A DNA stretch of 11,974 nt from UBA2259 sp964543485 (GTDB lineage: Bacteria; Patescibacteriota; Dojkabacteria; SC72), in the NCBI GenBank assembly GCA_964543485.1, contig CAZIYI010000014.1, forward strand, positions 1 through 11,974, in the 5' to 3' direction. The notes beneath the pieces are model-generated. The model was not told where the DNA came from and did not search any database. It saw nothing but the letters and a program-made list of their open reading frames with translations. Each line of letters begins with the position of its first letter. Within the stretch, counting starts at the first letter, position 1. Positions 1 through 6,656 of the stretch are shown here, piece after piece. A program made the translations under genes and the position numbers.

Positions 1-572
1 GTAATAATAGCTGGAAGTGAAAATCCAAGTATTATTAACCCCATCCCAAAATCAAGATAAATGGCAGCAAATCCGAACGCAAATTTAAGCAGGGTTTCAA
101 ACAAAGCTACTACATTAAAAGAAAGTATCTTTTCTAAACCAAGTAAGAATCCCTTAGCAATAGGGCTCACTACTGATACAAATACAACTAGTGTGAGTAT
201 TGGTATATATTCAAATGGGATATTAGCAATATTAGATATCGGTTTACCAAGTATGTAAAAGAGTAGAGATGCAACTACTCCAATAATGGTGAGTTGGAGT
301 AAACTTTTAAGTTTAAACTTCTCAAGATTAAAATCTTTGTTACTAGCCACTTTTTTTGTAATAGCTGTTTGTATAGCTATTACAGGGATTTGTATTAGAG
401 TAATAATTCCTAAGGATGCATTGTAAAGACCAAAGCTTGTATCTACTAATGTTCTTGCTAGAAATACAGTAAATACATAGTTTAAAAGATTAACAATTAT
501 TCCAAAGAATATTGTTATTAGTATATTATTCAGAAATGCCCTATCTGTATTGAAATGTTTTGTAATATTCAT
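1..572 (-). CDS. Polysaccharide/oligosaccharide flippase (Wzx-like, MOP superfamily), N-terminal part
   Basis: The reverse strand is open from an ATG at 572 to the left edge, giving 190 residues with no stop, so the C-terminal half or more lies outside the window. The product is very hydrophobic, with about six membrane segments near residues 17-38, 50-71, 91-109, 122-146, 153-175 and 176-190. Short basic loops separate them, for example TKKVASNKD at 72-80. The N-terminal layout (first helix, LARTL, then FGLYNASLG before helix 2) is that of Polysacc_synt-type flippases, which move undecaprenyl-linked sugars across the cytoplasmic membrane for surface polysaccharide or glycoprotein synthesis. 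MurJ is a related alternative but fits less well. No Shine-Dalgarno motif precedes the ATG. A TAAAAT box ends 7 nt upstream, so the mRNA may be leaderless. The gene is divergent from rmuC. The superfamily call is firm; the substrate is unknown. Confidence 0.8.
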   Translation of the reverse strand, partial: MNITKHFNTDRAFLNNILITIFFGIIVNLLNYVFTVFLARTLVDTSFGLYNASLGIITLIQIPVIAIQTAITKKVASNKDFNLEKFKLKSLLQLTIIGVVASLLFYILGKPISNIANIPFEYIPILTLVVFVSVVSPIAKGFLLGLEKILSFNVVALFETLLKFAFGFAAIYLDFGMGLIILGFSLPAII

Positions 573-594
573 AGCATATATTTTAGATGTTGGT

Positions 595-600
595 TATAAT
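595..600 (+). promoter_or_regulatory. Probable -10 box of rmuC
   Basis: A perfect TATAAT lies 32 nt before the rmuC ATG at 633 and would start transcription near 607, giving a leader of roughly 25 nt. No good -35 element is visible at 16-18 nt spacing. It sits in the 60-bp divergent gap between the flippase gene and rmuC. A second, weaker candidate is AATAAT at 621-626, which would give a leaderless message. Confidence 0.45.
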
Positions 601-632
601 AAGGATACGATAATTTTAATAATAATACCATT

Positions 633-1799
633 ATGGATTTAGTATTTGCATTAGTTGGAGGCCTAATATTAGGAGTTGGAATCTTTTACTTCTTTTTTAA
701 GGGTACCGGTAAACAGAAAGAGGAGATTAGTGAAACAATATCTCAAAAGTTAAATGAGATTATGCCTAATATCTTAGATCAAGCAAATGAGAGTTTAGTA
801 AGAATGGCTGATCAGAAACTTGGTGCAGAGTCTAGTAAGAGTAGGTTGGACATGGAGAACAAGAGGGCAGAGATAGAGAGGCTAGTAAAGGTAATACAGG
901 AGGATTTAAAAGAGAGTAAGAAGGATCTAGAGGTTTCAGAAAAGGAAAGGATAAACTCTTTTTCAGCATTAAAAAATTCTTTAGATGAGTATAAAAAGAT
1001 CACAGAACAGTTATCTGTAAGTACAGAGAATTTGAAAAAGGTACTATCTAATAACCAGCTTAGAGGACAGTTTGGTGAACAGGTTGCTGATGATTTACTT
1101 AAGATGGCAGGGTTTGTAGTAGGTGAGACATATACAAGACAGGAGAGTGAGGGAGGGAGTAGACCTGATTTTACAATATATCTTCCAGATAAAACGAAGA
1201 TTAATGTAGATGCTAAATTCCCATACGCATCACTACAAAGAATGACTGAAACAGATGATATAGATGCAAAGAATAGATATATGAAGCAGTTTGAAACAGA
1301 TATTAAAGAGAAGATTAAACAAGTAACAAGTAGAGAATATATAAATCCAGAGGATAAGACCGTAGATTTTGTTATTCTCTTTATACCTAATGAAATGATA
1401 TTTTCCTTTATCTATGACAAGATGCCTAGTATATGGCAGGATGCTATGGAGAAAAAAGTCGTATTAGCTGGGCCTTTTAGTTTTACAGCAATTCTTAGAA
1501 TGGTTAAACAAGCGTATGAGAATTTTAGAATTCAGGGAAATATCTACAAGATTGTTGGACATGTTAAATCTGTAGAGAAAGAGTTTGATAAGTTTAGTGA
1601 GGAGTTTGATAAGGTTGGTATAAGGATTGATCAGTTACAAAAACAGTATTCAGATGTAAGTAATACAAGGATAAATCAAATGAAAAGAAAAATGGATTTA
1701 GTTAGATTAGAGGGAGATGGTAAAGAAGAAAAGGTTCTTTCAGATGTAGTATCTCTCCCTGTTCCCGAAAAAGATCCTGACCAAGGTACACTGCTTTAA
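633..1799 (+). CDS. rmuC: RmuC-family DNA recombination protein
   Basis: The product has 388 residues. An N-terminal membrane helix (about 4-23) anchors it. A long charged, coiled-coil-like stretch (about 28-145) follows, then the RmuC domain (about 140-330). The domain contains the motifs NQLRGQFGEQ (141-150), RPDF (177-180) and VDAKFP (192-197), so a PD-(D/E)XK-type nuclease centre is visible as Asp179, Asp193 and Lys195. The later motif AGPFSFTAILRMV (279-291) is also typical. RmuC in E. coli limits inversions at short inverted repeats and is thought to be a nuclease; its biochemistry is poorly known. The length is normal for short RmuC proteins. The ATG at 633 is chosen because it lies directly before the membrane helix. 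No ribosome binding site is visible. The gene stands alone, divergent from the flippase gene and convergent with the DUF5684 gene. Confidence 0.93.
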   Translation: MDLVFALVGGLILGVGIFYFFFKGTGKQKEEISETISQKLNEIMPNILDQANESLVRMADQKLGAESSKSRLDMENKRAEIERLVKVIQEDLKESKKDLEVSEKERINSFSALKNSLDEYKKITEQLSVSTENLKKVLSNNQLRGQFGEQVADDLLKMAGFVVGETYTRQESEGGSRPDFTIYLPDKTKINVDAKFPYASLQRMTETDDIDAKNRYMKQFETDIKEKIKQVTSREYINPEDKTVDFVILFIPNEMIFSFIYDKMPSIWQDAMEKKVVLAGPFSFTAILRMVKQAYENFRIQGNIYKIVGHVKSVEKEFDKFSEEFDKVGIRIDQLQKQYSDVSNTRINQMKRKMDLVRLEGDGKEEKVLSDVVSLPVPEKDPDQGTLL

Positions 1800-1805
1800 A
1801 CAAAA

Positions 1806-1826
1806 AGAGGGAGTTTAACTCCCTCT
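1806..1826. terminator. Shared hairpin terminator between convergent genes
   Basis: This is a perfect inverted repeat, AGAGGGAGTT-T-AACTCCCTCT; as RNA it would form an 8-bp GC-rich stem with a TTTAA loop. Read on the minus strand, the stem is followed by TTTTTGTTT, so it is a strong intrinsic terminator for the DUF5684 gene, with its U tract running into the rmuC stop codon. On the plus strand the downstream side is CTCTTAATCTT, a poor U tract, so termination of rmuC is likely weaker. It is the only clear intrinsic terminator in the window. Confidence 0.85.
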
Positions 1827-1860
1827 CTCTTAATCTTGGTGAATTCTATTTATTCGTAGA

Positions 1861-2508
1861 TTACTCTGTAGTGTCGCTTGGGGTTTGTGTCGCGTATACA
1901 GGTTGATTACTTACTCCAGTTTTAGGTTTCCATGCTAGTAAGTAGAGTAGTATATATGTCCCTATACCTGTAAATACTAACAGCCCTAATAGCTTGTCAT
2001 ATCCTCTTTTCTCGGTAATATTCATTATGGCAATTAAGTAGAAGATGGAAACAATTAAAGCTCCAATACCTGGGATGAGAAGTAAGAACAAAAGATTAGG
2101 ATTCTGTTCTCCTAATTTAAACATCATTATCATATTTAATATTGGAACCCATGCAAACCAGCTATTAGCATATCCCATTTCTTGACCAATTTTGTATAGT
2201 GCATAGGATGAGAATATATACGATGCTAATCCGATAAGCATAAATATTAACCATATTGTAATAGAGATTGCGGCTAATCCTGCTGTCATAGTGTCTGATA
2301 CTTCGAGATCGTTAATTGAGTCGTATGCTTCATAATCATACAAGTCATAATCTGGGTAATCATACTCATCGTACGTGGTGTCTACCTCTGTGTCATAGAG
2401 TATTACATCTTCATCAACTGTTGTATCCTCTTGTGCAAATATGAACGTTGCAGGAACTAAAAATAAAGATAGAAAGATAGGAATTAAAAGTGCTTTTATC
2501 TTCTTCAT
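1861..2508 (-). CDS. DUF5684 membrane protein with acidic Tyr/Asp-rich extracytoplasmic linker
   Basis: The product has 215 residues. A signal-peptide-like start (MKK, then hydrophobic 6-25, possible cleavage after FIFA) leads into an acidic low-complexity segment at about 26-72, rich in D, E and Y with repeated DY/YD pairs. Membrane helices follow near 77-100, 138-165 and 173-193. The region from LYKIGQEMGYANSWFAWVPI (104-123) through the third helix matches the DUF5684 family as I know it: small membrane proteins common in Firmicutes, Actinobacteria and Patescibacteria, of unknown function. The tail (195-215) is polar and Thr/Ser-rich. A promoter can be drawn so close to the ATG at 2508 that the transcript would be leaderless or nearly so. 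The domain call is confident; the role is unknown. Confidence 0.82.
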   Translation of the reverse strand: MKKIKALLIPIFLSLFLVPATFIFAQEDTTVDEDVILYDTEVDTTYDEYDYPDYDLYDYEAYDSINDLEVSDTMTAGLAAISITIWLIFMLIGLASYIFSSYALYKIGQEMGYANSWFAWVPILNMIMMFKLGEQNPNLLFLLLIPGIGALIVSIFYLIAIMNITEKRGYDKLLGLLVFTGIGTYILLYLLAWKPKTGVSNQPVYATQTPSDTTE

Positions 2509-2512
2509 TTTA

Positions 2513-2540
2513 AATATAATAAAGTTATATATACTAACAA
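2513..2540 (-). promoter_or_regulatory. Predicted promoter of the DUF5684 gene
   Basis: On the minus strand, TTGTTA (2535-2540) and TATATT (2513-2518) are separated by 16 nt. Only 4 nt separate the -10 box from the ATG at 2508, so transcription would begin at or just inside the start codon. The region is very AT-rich, so chance matches are likely. Confidence 0.4.
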
Positions 2541-2616
2541 TTTATCATTACCGTTTTGCAATATCAATACTATTTTTACGCTATAGAATATAAACATATG
2601 AAAAGGATATATAAAT

Positions 2617-3216
2617 ATGATACTCTTTAGTATGGAAGATATCTCATGTGTAAAAATCATTAAAGGAAGTATTCCTGTATTACTCTCTGCTCCTCATGTA
2701 TATCCTCACAAGAGCCCATCTTTAACTATGTCTTACAAAAAAGGAGAGTCATGTACAGATAAGGTAGTGGAGGAGATATGTGTTCGTACAGGTGCTTGGG
2801 GTGTAATACAAAAAGAAGAGACACCTTTTGATCCTAATTGGCATAGGCTTAAGGATAATCCGTATAAGTCAGTTATTACTGATATTGTAAGTAAGGAAAA
2901 TATTTCGAAGTTTGTAGATATTCACGGTTTGGGAGATGAGTATGAATATGATTTAGGTATTTACTACCCTACTAAATTTTTTAAATCTATTCGTTTAGCA
3001 ACAGACATTGCCAAGGTAGTTGATAAAGAGAAATTGAGGGGTATGAATATATGTATATTTAGGTTTCCTAAAGATTTGCGACACACTCTTGGTGAGTATG
3101 TTGCTGATAAATTGAGAGTTCCATCTGTTCAATTAGAGATAGCTAGATATATTAGAGAGGATGAGAAGTTAAGGGGAATATTTGTTCAGAATATATCTAA
3201 GTATTTAGTTGTTTAA
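2617..3216 (+). CDS. N-formylglutamate amidohydrolase-like metallohydrolase
   Basis: The product has 199 residues from the ATG at 2617. The family pattern is LLSAPH (22-27), a glutamate in KKGE (41-44), DIHG (101-104) and VQLEIARYIR (171-180). In N-formylglutamate amidohydrolases the corresponding His, Glu and His bind zinc, and the late glutamate motif lines the active site. Here these would be His27, Glu44, His103 and Glu174. The family hydrolyses N-formyl- or N-acyl-glutamate; a histidine-degradation role is unlikely in a reduced genome, and an amidase acting on peptides or cell-wall fragments is equally possible. It is shorter than typical members (about 250-290 residues). An ATG at 2632 is an alternative start, preceded by GATACT with 7 nt between, the same spacing as a possible -10 box before recA. 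No partner gene hints at the substrate. No membrane segment or signal peptide is seen, so it is probably cytoplasmic. Confidence 0.7.
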   Translation: MILFSMEDISCVKIIKGSIPVLLSAPHVYPHKSPSLTMSYKKGESCTDKVVEEICVRTGAWGVIQKEETPFDPNWHRLKDNPYKSVITDIVSKENISKFVDIHGLGDEYEYDLGIYYPTKFFKSIRLATDIAKVVDKEKLRGMNICIFRFPKDLRHTLGEYVADKLRVPSVQLEIARYIREDEKLRGIFVQNISKYLVV

Positions 3217-3241
3217 TTTTCATTAATATATTCCCTGTTTT

Positions 3242-3270
3242 TTGACTCTACTTTCTACCTTTGATATGCT
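3242..3270 (+). promoter_or_regulatory. Predicted recA operon promoter
   Basis: TTGACT (3242-3247) and TATGCT (3265-3270) are separated by exactly 17 nt, the best -35/-10 pair in the 88-bp gap before recA. It predicts a start near 3277 and a leader of about 28 nt. Its -10 box lies inside the palindrome at 3264-3280. A second -10 candidate, TATAGT at 3292-3297, ends 7 nt before the ATG at 3305 and would give a leaderless recA message, but it lacks a convincing -35. Confidence 0.55.
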
Positions 3271-3280
3271 TAAAGCATAT
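3264..3280. promoter_or_regulatory. 17-bp perfect palindrome, candidate operator of recA
   Basis: The sequence ATATGCTT-A-AAGCATAT is a perfect inverted repeat with 8-bp arms and a single central base. It covers the predicted -10 box and start point of the recA promoter, the place where an SOS-type repressor would block transcription. It matches neither the E. coli LexA box (CTGT-N8-ACAG) nor the Gram-positive one (GAAC-N4-GTTC). I did not see a second copy in the window. The single-base centre and the lack of a downstream U tract argue against a terminator. Repressor binding is inference. Confidence 0.45.
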
Positions 3281-3304
3281 ATAACTTAATGTATAGTATT
3301 TACT

Positions 3305-4321
3305 ATGGTATCAACTACTAAAGAGGTTAAAACAGAGATTGTAAGTGGTAAGAGTAAGGCAATAGATGTTGCAGTTGCACAGATAGAAAAACAGTTTGGT
3401 AAGGGTTCAATAATGAAGTTGGGAAGCAAGGAAAGGATAGATGTAGAGGTTATTCCAACAGGAGCTCTGTCTTTAGATATGGCACTAGGTATTGGGGGTA
3501 TTCCTAAGGGTAGAATAATTGAAATATATGGGCCAGAATCATCTGGTAAAACAACTTTAGCTATTCATGTATTAGCTGAGGCACAAAAGAAGGGAGATGC
3601 TGTTGCGTTCATTGATGCAGAGCATGCCTTTGATCCTGTATATGCAAAAAATATCGGTCTTAATATTGATGATTTGTATATATCTCAACCAGATTTTGGT
3701 GAACAAGCATTAGAGATACTTGAAACATTGGTTAGGTCTGCTGCTTTTGGAGTTATCGTTGTTGATTCTGTAGCGGCTCTTACTCCTCGTGCAGAGATAG
3801 AGGGGGAGATGGGAGATAGTCATATGGGTCTACAGGCAAGATTAATGTCTCAGGCACTAAGAAAGCTAACCGCTATCACTGGTAAAACAGGTACTACCAT
3901 TATCTTTCTCAATCAACTAAGAATGAAAATTGGTGTTATGTTTGGTAACCCTGAAACAACAACAGGTGGTAACGCTTTGAAATTCTACGCCTCTATTCGT
4001 ATGGATATTAGGCAAAGAGATAAAATTATGAGAGATGGTAATTTAGTAGGTCATACTAGAGTAGTTAAGGTTGTTAAAAACAAAATGGCTCCTCCTTTTA
4101 AAGAGGCAAGCTTTGATATGATATATCCTTTAGGTATTGATAAAGAGAGTAGTATCTTAGATGCCGCTATACAACAAAATATTGTTGAAAAATCTGGAGC
4201 CTGGTTTAGATATGGTGAAAAGCAGTTAGCCCAAGGAAGAGATTCTACTGTAGTTTTACTCAAAGAGGATAAAAAGCTTAGAGATGAGATAGAAAAAGCA
4301 GTTCGTGCTAAAATGAAGTAG
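3305..4321 (+). CDS. recA: Recombinase RecA
   Basis: The 338-residue product is full length and easily recognised. RecA forms ATP-dependent filaments on single-stranded DNA, catalyses homologous pairing and strand exchange, and in SOS-competent cells stimulates LexA self-cleavage. Visible landmarks are the Walker A motif GPESSGKT (76-83), the catalytic glutamate in DAEHAFD (104-110, Glu106), Walker B IVVDS (151-155), MGLQARLMSQALRKLT (174-189) and the DNA-binding L2 loop with FGNPETTTGGNALKFYAS (213-230). The C-terminal domain ends in a basic sequence (VRAKMK), without the long acidic tail of E. coli RecA that damps its activity. The start at 3305 gives the usual N-terminal helix. It is the first gene of a three-gene operon; its TAG is followed at once by the recX ATG. 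Confidence 0.98.
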   Translation: MVSTTKEVKTEIVSGKSKAIDVAVAQIEKQFGKGSIMKLGSKERIDVEVIPTGALSLDMALGIGGIPKGRIIEIYGPESSGKTTLAIHVLAEAQKKGDAVAFIDAEHAFDPVYAKNIGLNIDDLYISQPDFGEQALEILETLVRSAAFGVIVVDSVAALTPRAEIEGEMGDSHMGLQARLMSQALRKLTAITGKTGTTIIFLNQLRMKIGVMFGNPETTTGGNALKFYASIRMDIRQRDKIMRDGNLVGHTRVVKVVKNKMAPPFKEASFDMIYPLGIDKESSILDAAIQQNIVEKSGAWFRYGEKQLAQGRDSTVVLLKEDKKLRDEIEKAVRAKMK

Positions 4322-4969
4322 ATGAGAGTAACAAAGGTTGAGTATCAAAAAAAAGATCCAAACAGAGTAAATCTGTATATAGATGAGGAATTTTTCTGTG
4401 GTATATCCCTAAACACCCTTGCTAGTGAAAATCTGTATGAGGGTTTAGAAATTGATGATACTGTAATAGATAGAATTTTAGAGAAAGATTTAAGAAGTAG
4501 ATTTTTTACTAGGGTAGTTGAGTATCTTTCGCATAGTCCTAAAACAGAGTTTCAAGTAAGTAGATATCTTAAAGAGTTAAAGTTCAAAAAAAAAGGTACA
4601 TGGTTTAAAGAGGATGTTAATATAGATTGGGATAAACTTTTTGAAGAGATACTTAGTAAGTTAAAAAAGTATAAATATATTGATGATGAAGGATATGCTA
4701 GAAGTTTTGTAGGTAGTAGATTAAGAAACAAACCAAGAGGTAAGAGTGTATTAATATCTGAGTTAATATCTAAGGGAGTAAGTAAAGAGATAGCTCAGAG
4801 AGTATGTAATGAAGATATTGAAAATGAATTAGATATACTTAAGAATGCCTTTGAAAAAAAGTATAGGGGTAAAGTATTTGATATTAAAGATCAAAAAATG
4901 GTTAGTTTTTTACTTAGAAAGGGTTTTAGTTGGGATTTAATTGAACAGTTTAGTAGAGATGAGTATTAA
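4322..4969 (+). CDS. recX: Regulatory protein RecX
   Basis: The product has 215 residues. It starts at the base after the recA stop codon, which suggests translational coupling. RecX binds RecA filaments and usually inhibits or remodels them. The helical repeats are visible: LRSRFFTRVVEYLSHSPKTE (57-76) then EFQVSRYLKELKFK (76-89), and the middle motif KYKYIDDEGYARSFVGSRL (116-134) with NKPRGKSVLISELISKGVS (136-154). These match the family pattern in which a D-(D/E)-x-x-(Y/F)-A-x-x-(F/W) core is followed by K-x-x-G-x-x-x-(I/L) and a helix. The N-terminal 60 residues (KVEYQKKDPNRVNLYIDEE, 5-23) form the small beta region seen in many RecX proteins. Position next to recA makes the call firm. 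The gene carries long A runs: A8 at 4347-4354, A9 at 4586-4594 and A7 at 4854-4860. Its 3' end overlaps recJ. Confidence 0.93.
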   Translation: MRVTKVEYQKKDPNRVNLYIDEEFFCGISLNTLASENLYEGLEIDDTVIDRILEKDLRSRFFTRVVEYLSHSPKTEFQVSRYLKELKFKKKGTWFKEDVNIDWDKLFEEILSKLKKYKYIDDEGYARSFVGSRLRNKPRGKSVLISELISKGVSKEIAQRVCNEDIENELDILKNAFEKKYRGKVFDIKDQKMVSFLLRKGFSWDLIEQFSRDEY

Positions 4970-6656
4970 GAGTAGTAGTAATTGGATATTTCCAGAAGAA
5001 AAAGTTAGTGAGAATATTGTTGAATATATTCTTAAGAGTCGAGGAATCAATTCTGAGGAGTTTTTAAATTCAACACTAGGCAATATACCCTCTTTCCATT
5101 CTCTGTATGATAGCCAGAATGCTGCTAAGTTAATACTTGAGGTAATTAAGAAAAAACAAAAAATTGTAATACATGGAGATTTTGATTCAGATGGAATATG
5201 TAGTGTAGCAATACTCTGGGAATTTCTGTTCAAAGAAGTATCTAAGATATTAGATATTGAAGTTGATGTAATCCCATACATTCCAAGTAGGGTGGATCAG
5301 GGATACGGTCTAACAGAGAGCTCAATAGACGATGTATTAAAATTAGGTGCTAAACTCTTAATCTCTGTTGATTGTGGGGTTAGAGATATTGAGCTAATAA
5401 ATAGATATAGGGAGGGGAAAGATTTGGAGTTTGTAATTACTGATCATCATCAACCACCTGATACTTTAGGTGATGATTTGGAGTATTCTTTGGTACATCC
5501 AATGTATCCTAATCATGAATATCCAAATACTAATGTTTGTGGTGCATATGTTACATTCCTTCTCGTACAAAGTATTAAAGAGCAACTAGGAATGGATTCT
5601 GATATTAATATAGATAGTAGGGGGTTAGATTTAGTTGCCATGGCAACCGTTACCGACCTTATGCCTCTAGTTGATGTAAATAGGATTGTTGTTAAGTATG
5701 GAATAGAGCAAATAAAGAAGGGAACGAGAATGGGCTTGAGTGAACTTATAAATGTTTCTGGTTTACTCTCTAAAGATATTGATAGCTACCATTTAGGATA
5801 TATTTTAGGACCTAGGATAAATGCAGCAGGTAGAATTGGCTCTCCTCTTGATGCGGTAAAATTACTCGTAAGTGAGAATAGGGATGTATGTAAAAATATA
5901 TCAGAGATACTTAATGAAACAAATTTTCAAAGACAGTATATGACTCAAAATGGTTTAGACGAAGCAATCTCTGTAATTGGAGAGAGTAAAGAAAAACTTC
6001 TGTTTGTTGTTAACGATGATTGGCATGAAGGGATAGTAGGATTGATAGCAGGCAAGCTTAATGAAAAATTTCATAGACCAATACTTGTAGGAACAAGGAA
6101 AGAGGGCGTTGTTAAGGGCTCTGCAAGAAGTATATCTGGATTTAATGTTACAAACGCACTATCTTCATGTAGCAAGTTTCTTGATAGATATGGGGGGCAT
6201 GAGTTAGCTGCTGGCTTTACTGTTAAAGAAGGAATGGAGAAAGAATTTAGTGAATGTATTAGGAAAATAGCCAAGGAGGAAATTACTGAAGATATGTTAA
6301 TTAAAGATTTGAAGATTGATTTACACTTAAGTACTGAAAATATAAATAACAGATTGATAGAGGAGTTAGATTTACTTAAGCCATTTGGATATGGAAACAG
6401 TAAGCCATTGATTGGATTAAAAGATTTAGTGATTGTTAAAAAACAGATAATGGGAAAATTAGGAAACCATTTGAAATTACAATGCAAAGGAGATGGTATA
6501 GATTTACTTACTCTTGTTCTTTTTAATTGTGGTACAGATACCAATGAGTTAAGTATAGATGAAAAAATAGATGTAGTAGGAGGAATAGGGCTTAATTCTT
6601 GGAATGGAAATGAAGAGATTCAATTTTTAGTGAAAGAGTGGAGATACTCTATTTAG
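4959..6656 (+). CDS. recJ: Single-stranded-DNA-specific 5'-3' exonuclease RecJ
   Basis: Starting at the ATG at 4959 the product has 565 residues, close to E. coli RecJ. A TTG at 4941 would add six residues, but the ATG is preferred. DHH phosphoesterase motifs are in order: HGDFDSDG (72-79, Asp74 and Asp76), ISVDCG (135-140), TDHHQPPD (161-168) and a conserved aspartate in TVTDLMPL (230-237). The family sequence GPRINAAGRIG (284-294) follows. The DHHA1 part has WHEGIVGLIAGKL (355-367), GSARS (387-391) and GGHELAAGF (412-420), and the last 110 residues form the OB-fold region. RecJ degrades single-stranded DNA from 5' ends, using Mn/Mg, in recombination, mismatch and base-excision repair. The start overlaps the recX stop by 11 nt without a visible Shine-Dalgarno motif, which suggests coupled translation. 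The stop codon lies within the aspS 3' end on the other strand. Confidence 0.96.
   Translation: MSIKSSSNWIFPEEKVSENIVEYILKSRGINSEEFLNSTLGNIPSFHSLYDSQNAAKLILEVIKKKQKIVIHGDFDSDGICSVAILWEFLFKEVSKILDIEVDVIPYIPSRVDQGYGLTESSIDDVLKLGAKLLISVDCGVRDIELINRYREGKDLEFVITDHHQPPDTLGDDLEYSLVHPMYPNHEYPNTNVCGAYVTFLLVQSIKEQLGMDSDINIDSRGLDLVAMATVTDLMPLVDVNRIVVKYGIEQIKKGTRMGLSELINVSGLLSKDIDSYHLGYILGPRINAAGRIGSPLDAVKLLVSENRDVCKNISEILNETNFQRQYMTQNGLDEAISVIGESKEKLLFVVNDDWHEGIVGLIAGKLNEKFHRPILVGTRKEGVVKGSARSISGFNVTNALSSCSKFLDRYGGHELAAGFTVKEGMEKEFSECIRKIAKEEITEDMLIKDLKIDLHLSTENINNRLIEELDLLKPFGYGNSKPLIGLKDLVIVKKQIMGKLGNHLKLQCKGDGIDLLTLVLFNCGTDTNELSIDEKIDVVGGIGLNSWNGNEEIQFLVKEWRYSI

Noticed and set aside
61..258. Plus-strand 65-codon open frame
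   Set aside because: It lies entirely antisense to the flippase gene, whose reverse-strand product shows clear membrane helices.
3217..3304. Intrinsic terminator before recA
   Set aside because: There is a T run at about 3237-3243 but no hairpin directly before it; the only strong palindrome (3264-3280) has a one-base centre, no following U tract and lies on the promoter.
4937..5281. Minus-strand 114-codon open frame across the recX/recJ junction
   Set aside because: It is antisense to the recJ N-terminus with motif HGDFDSDG, and has no plausible start context.
6071..6544. Minus-strand 157-codon open frame inside recJ
   Set aside because: recJ motifs in the DHHA1 and OB regions are intact on the plus strand; the antisense product has no recognisable feature and is a by-product of AT-rich coding DNA.
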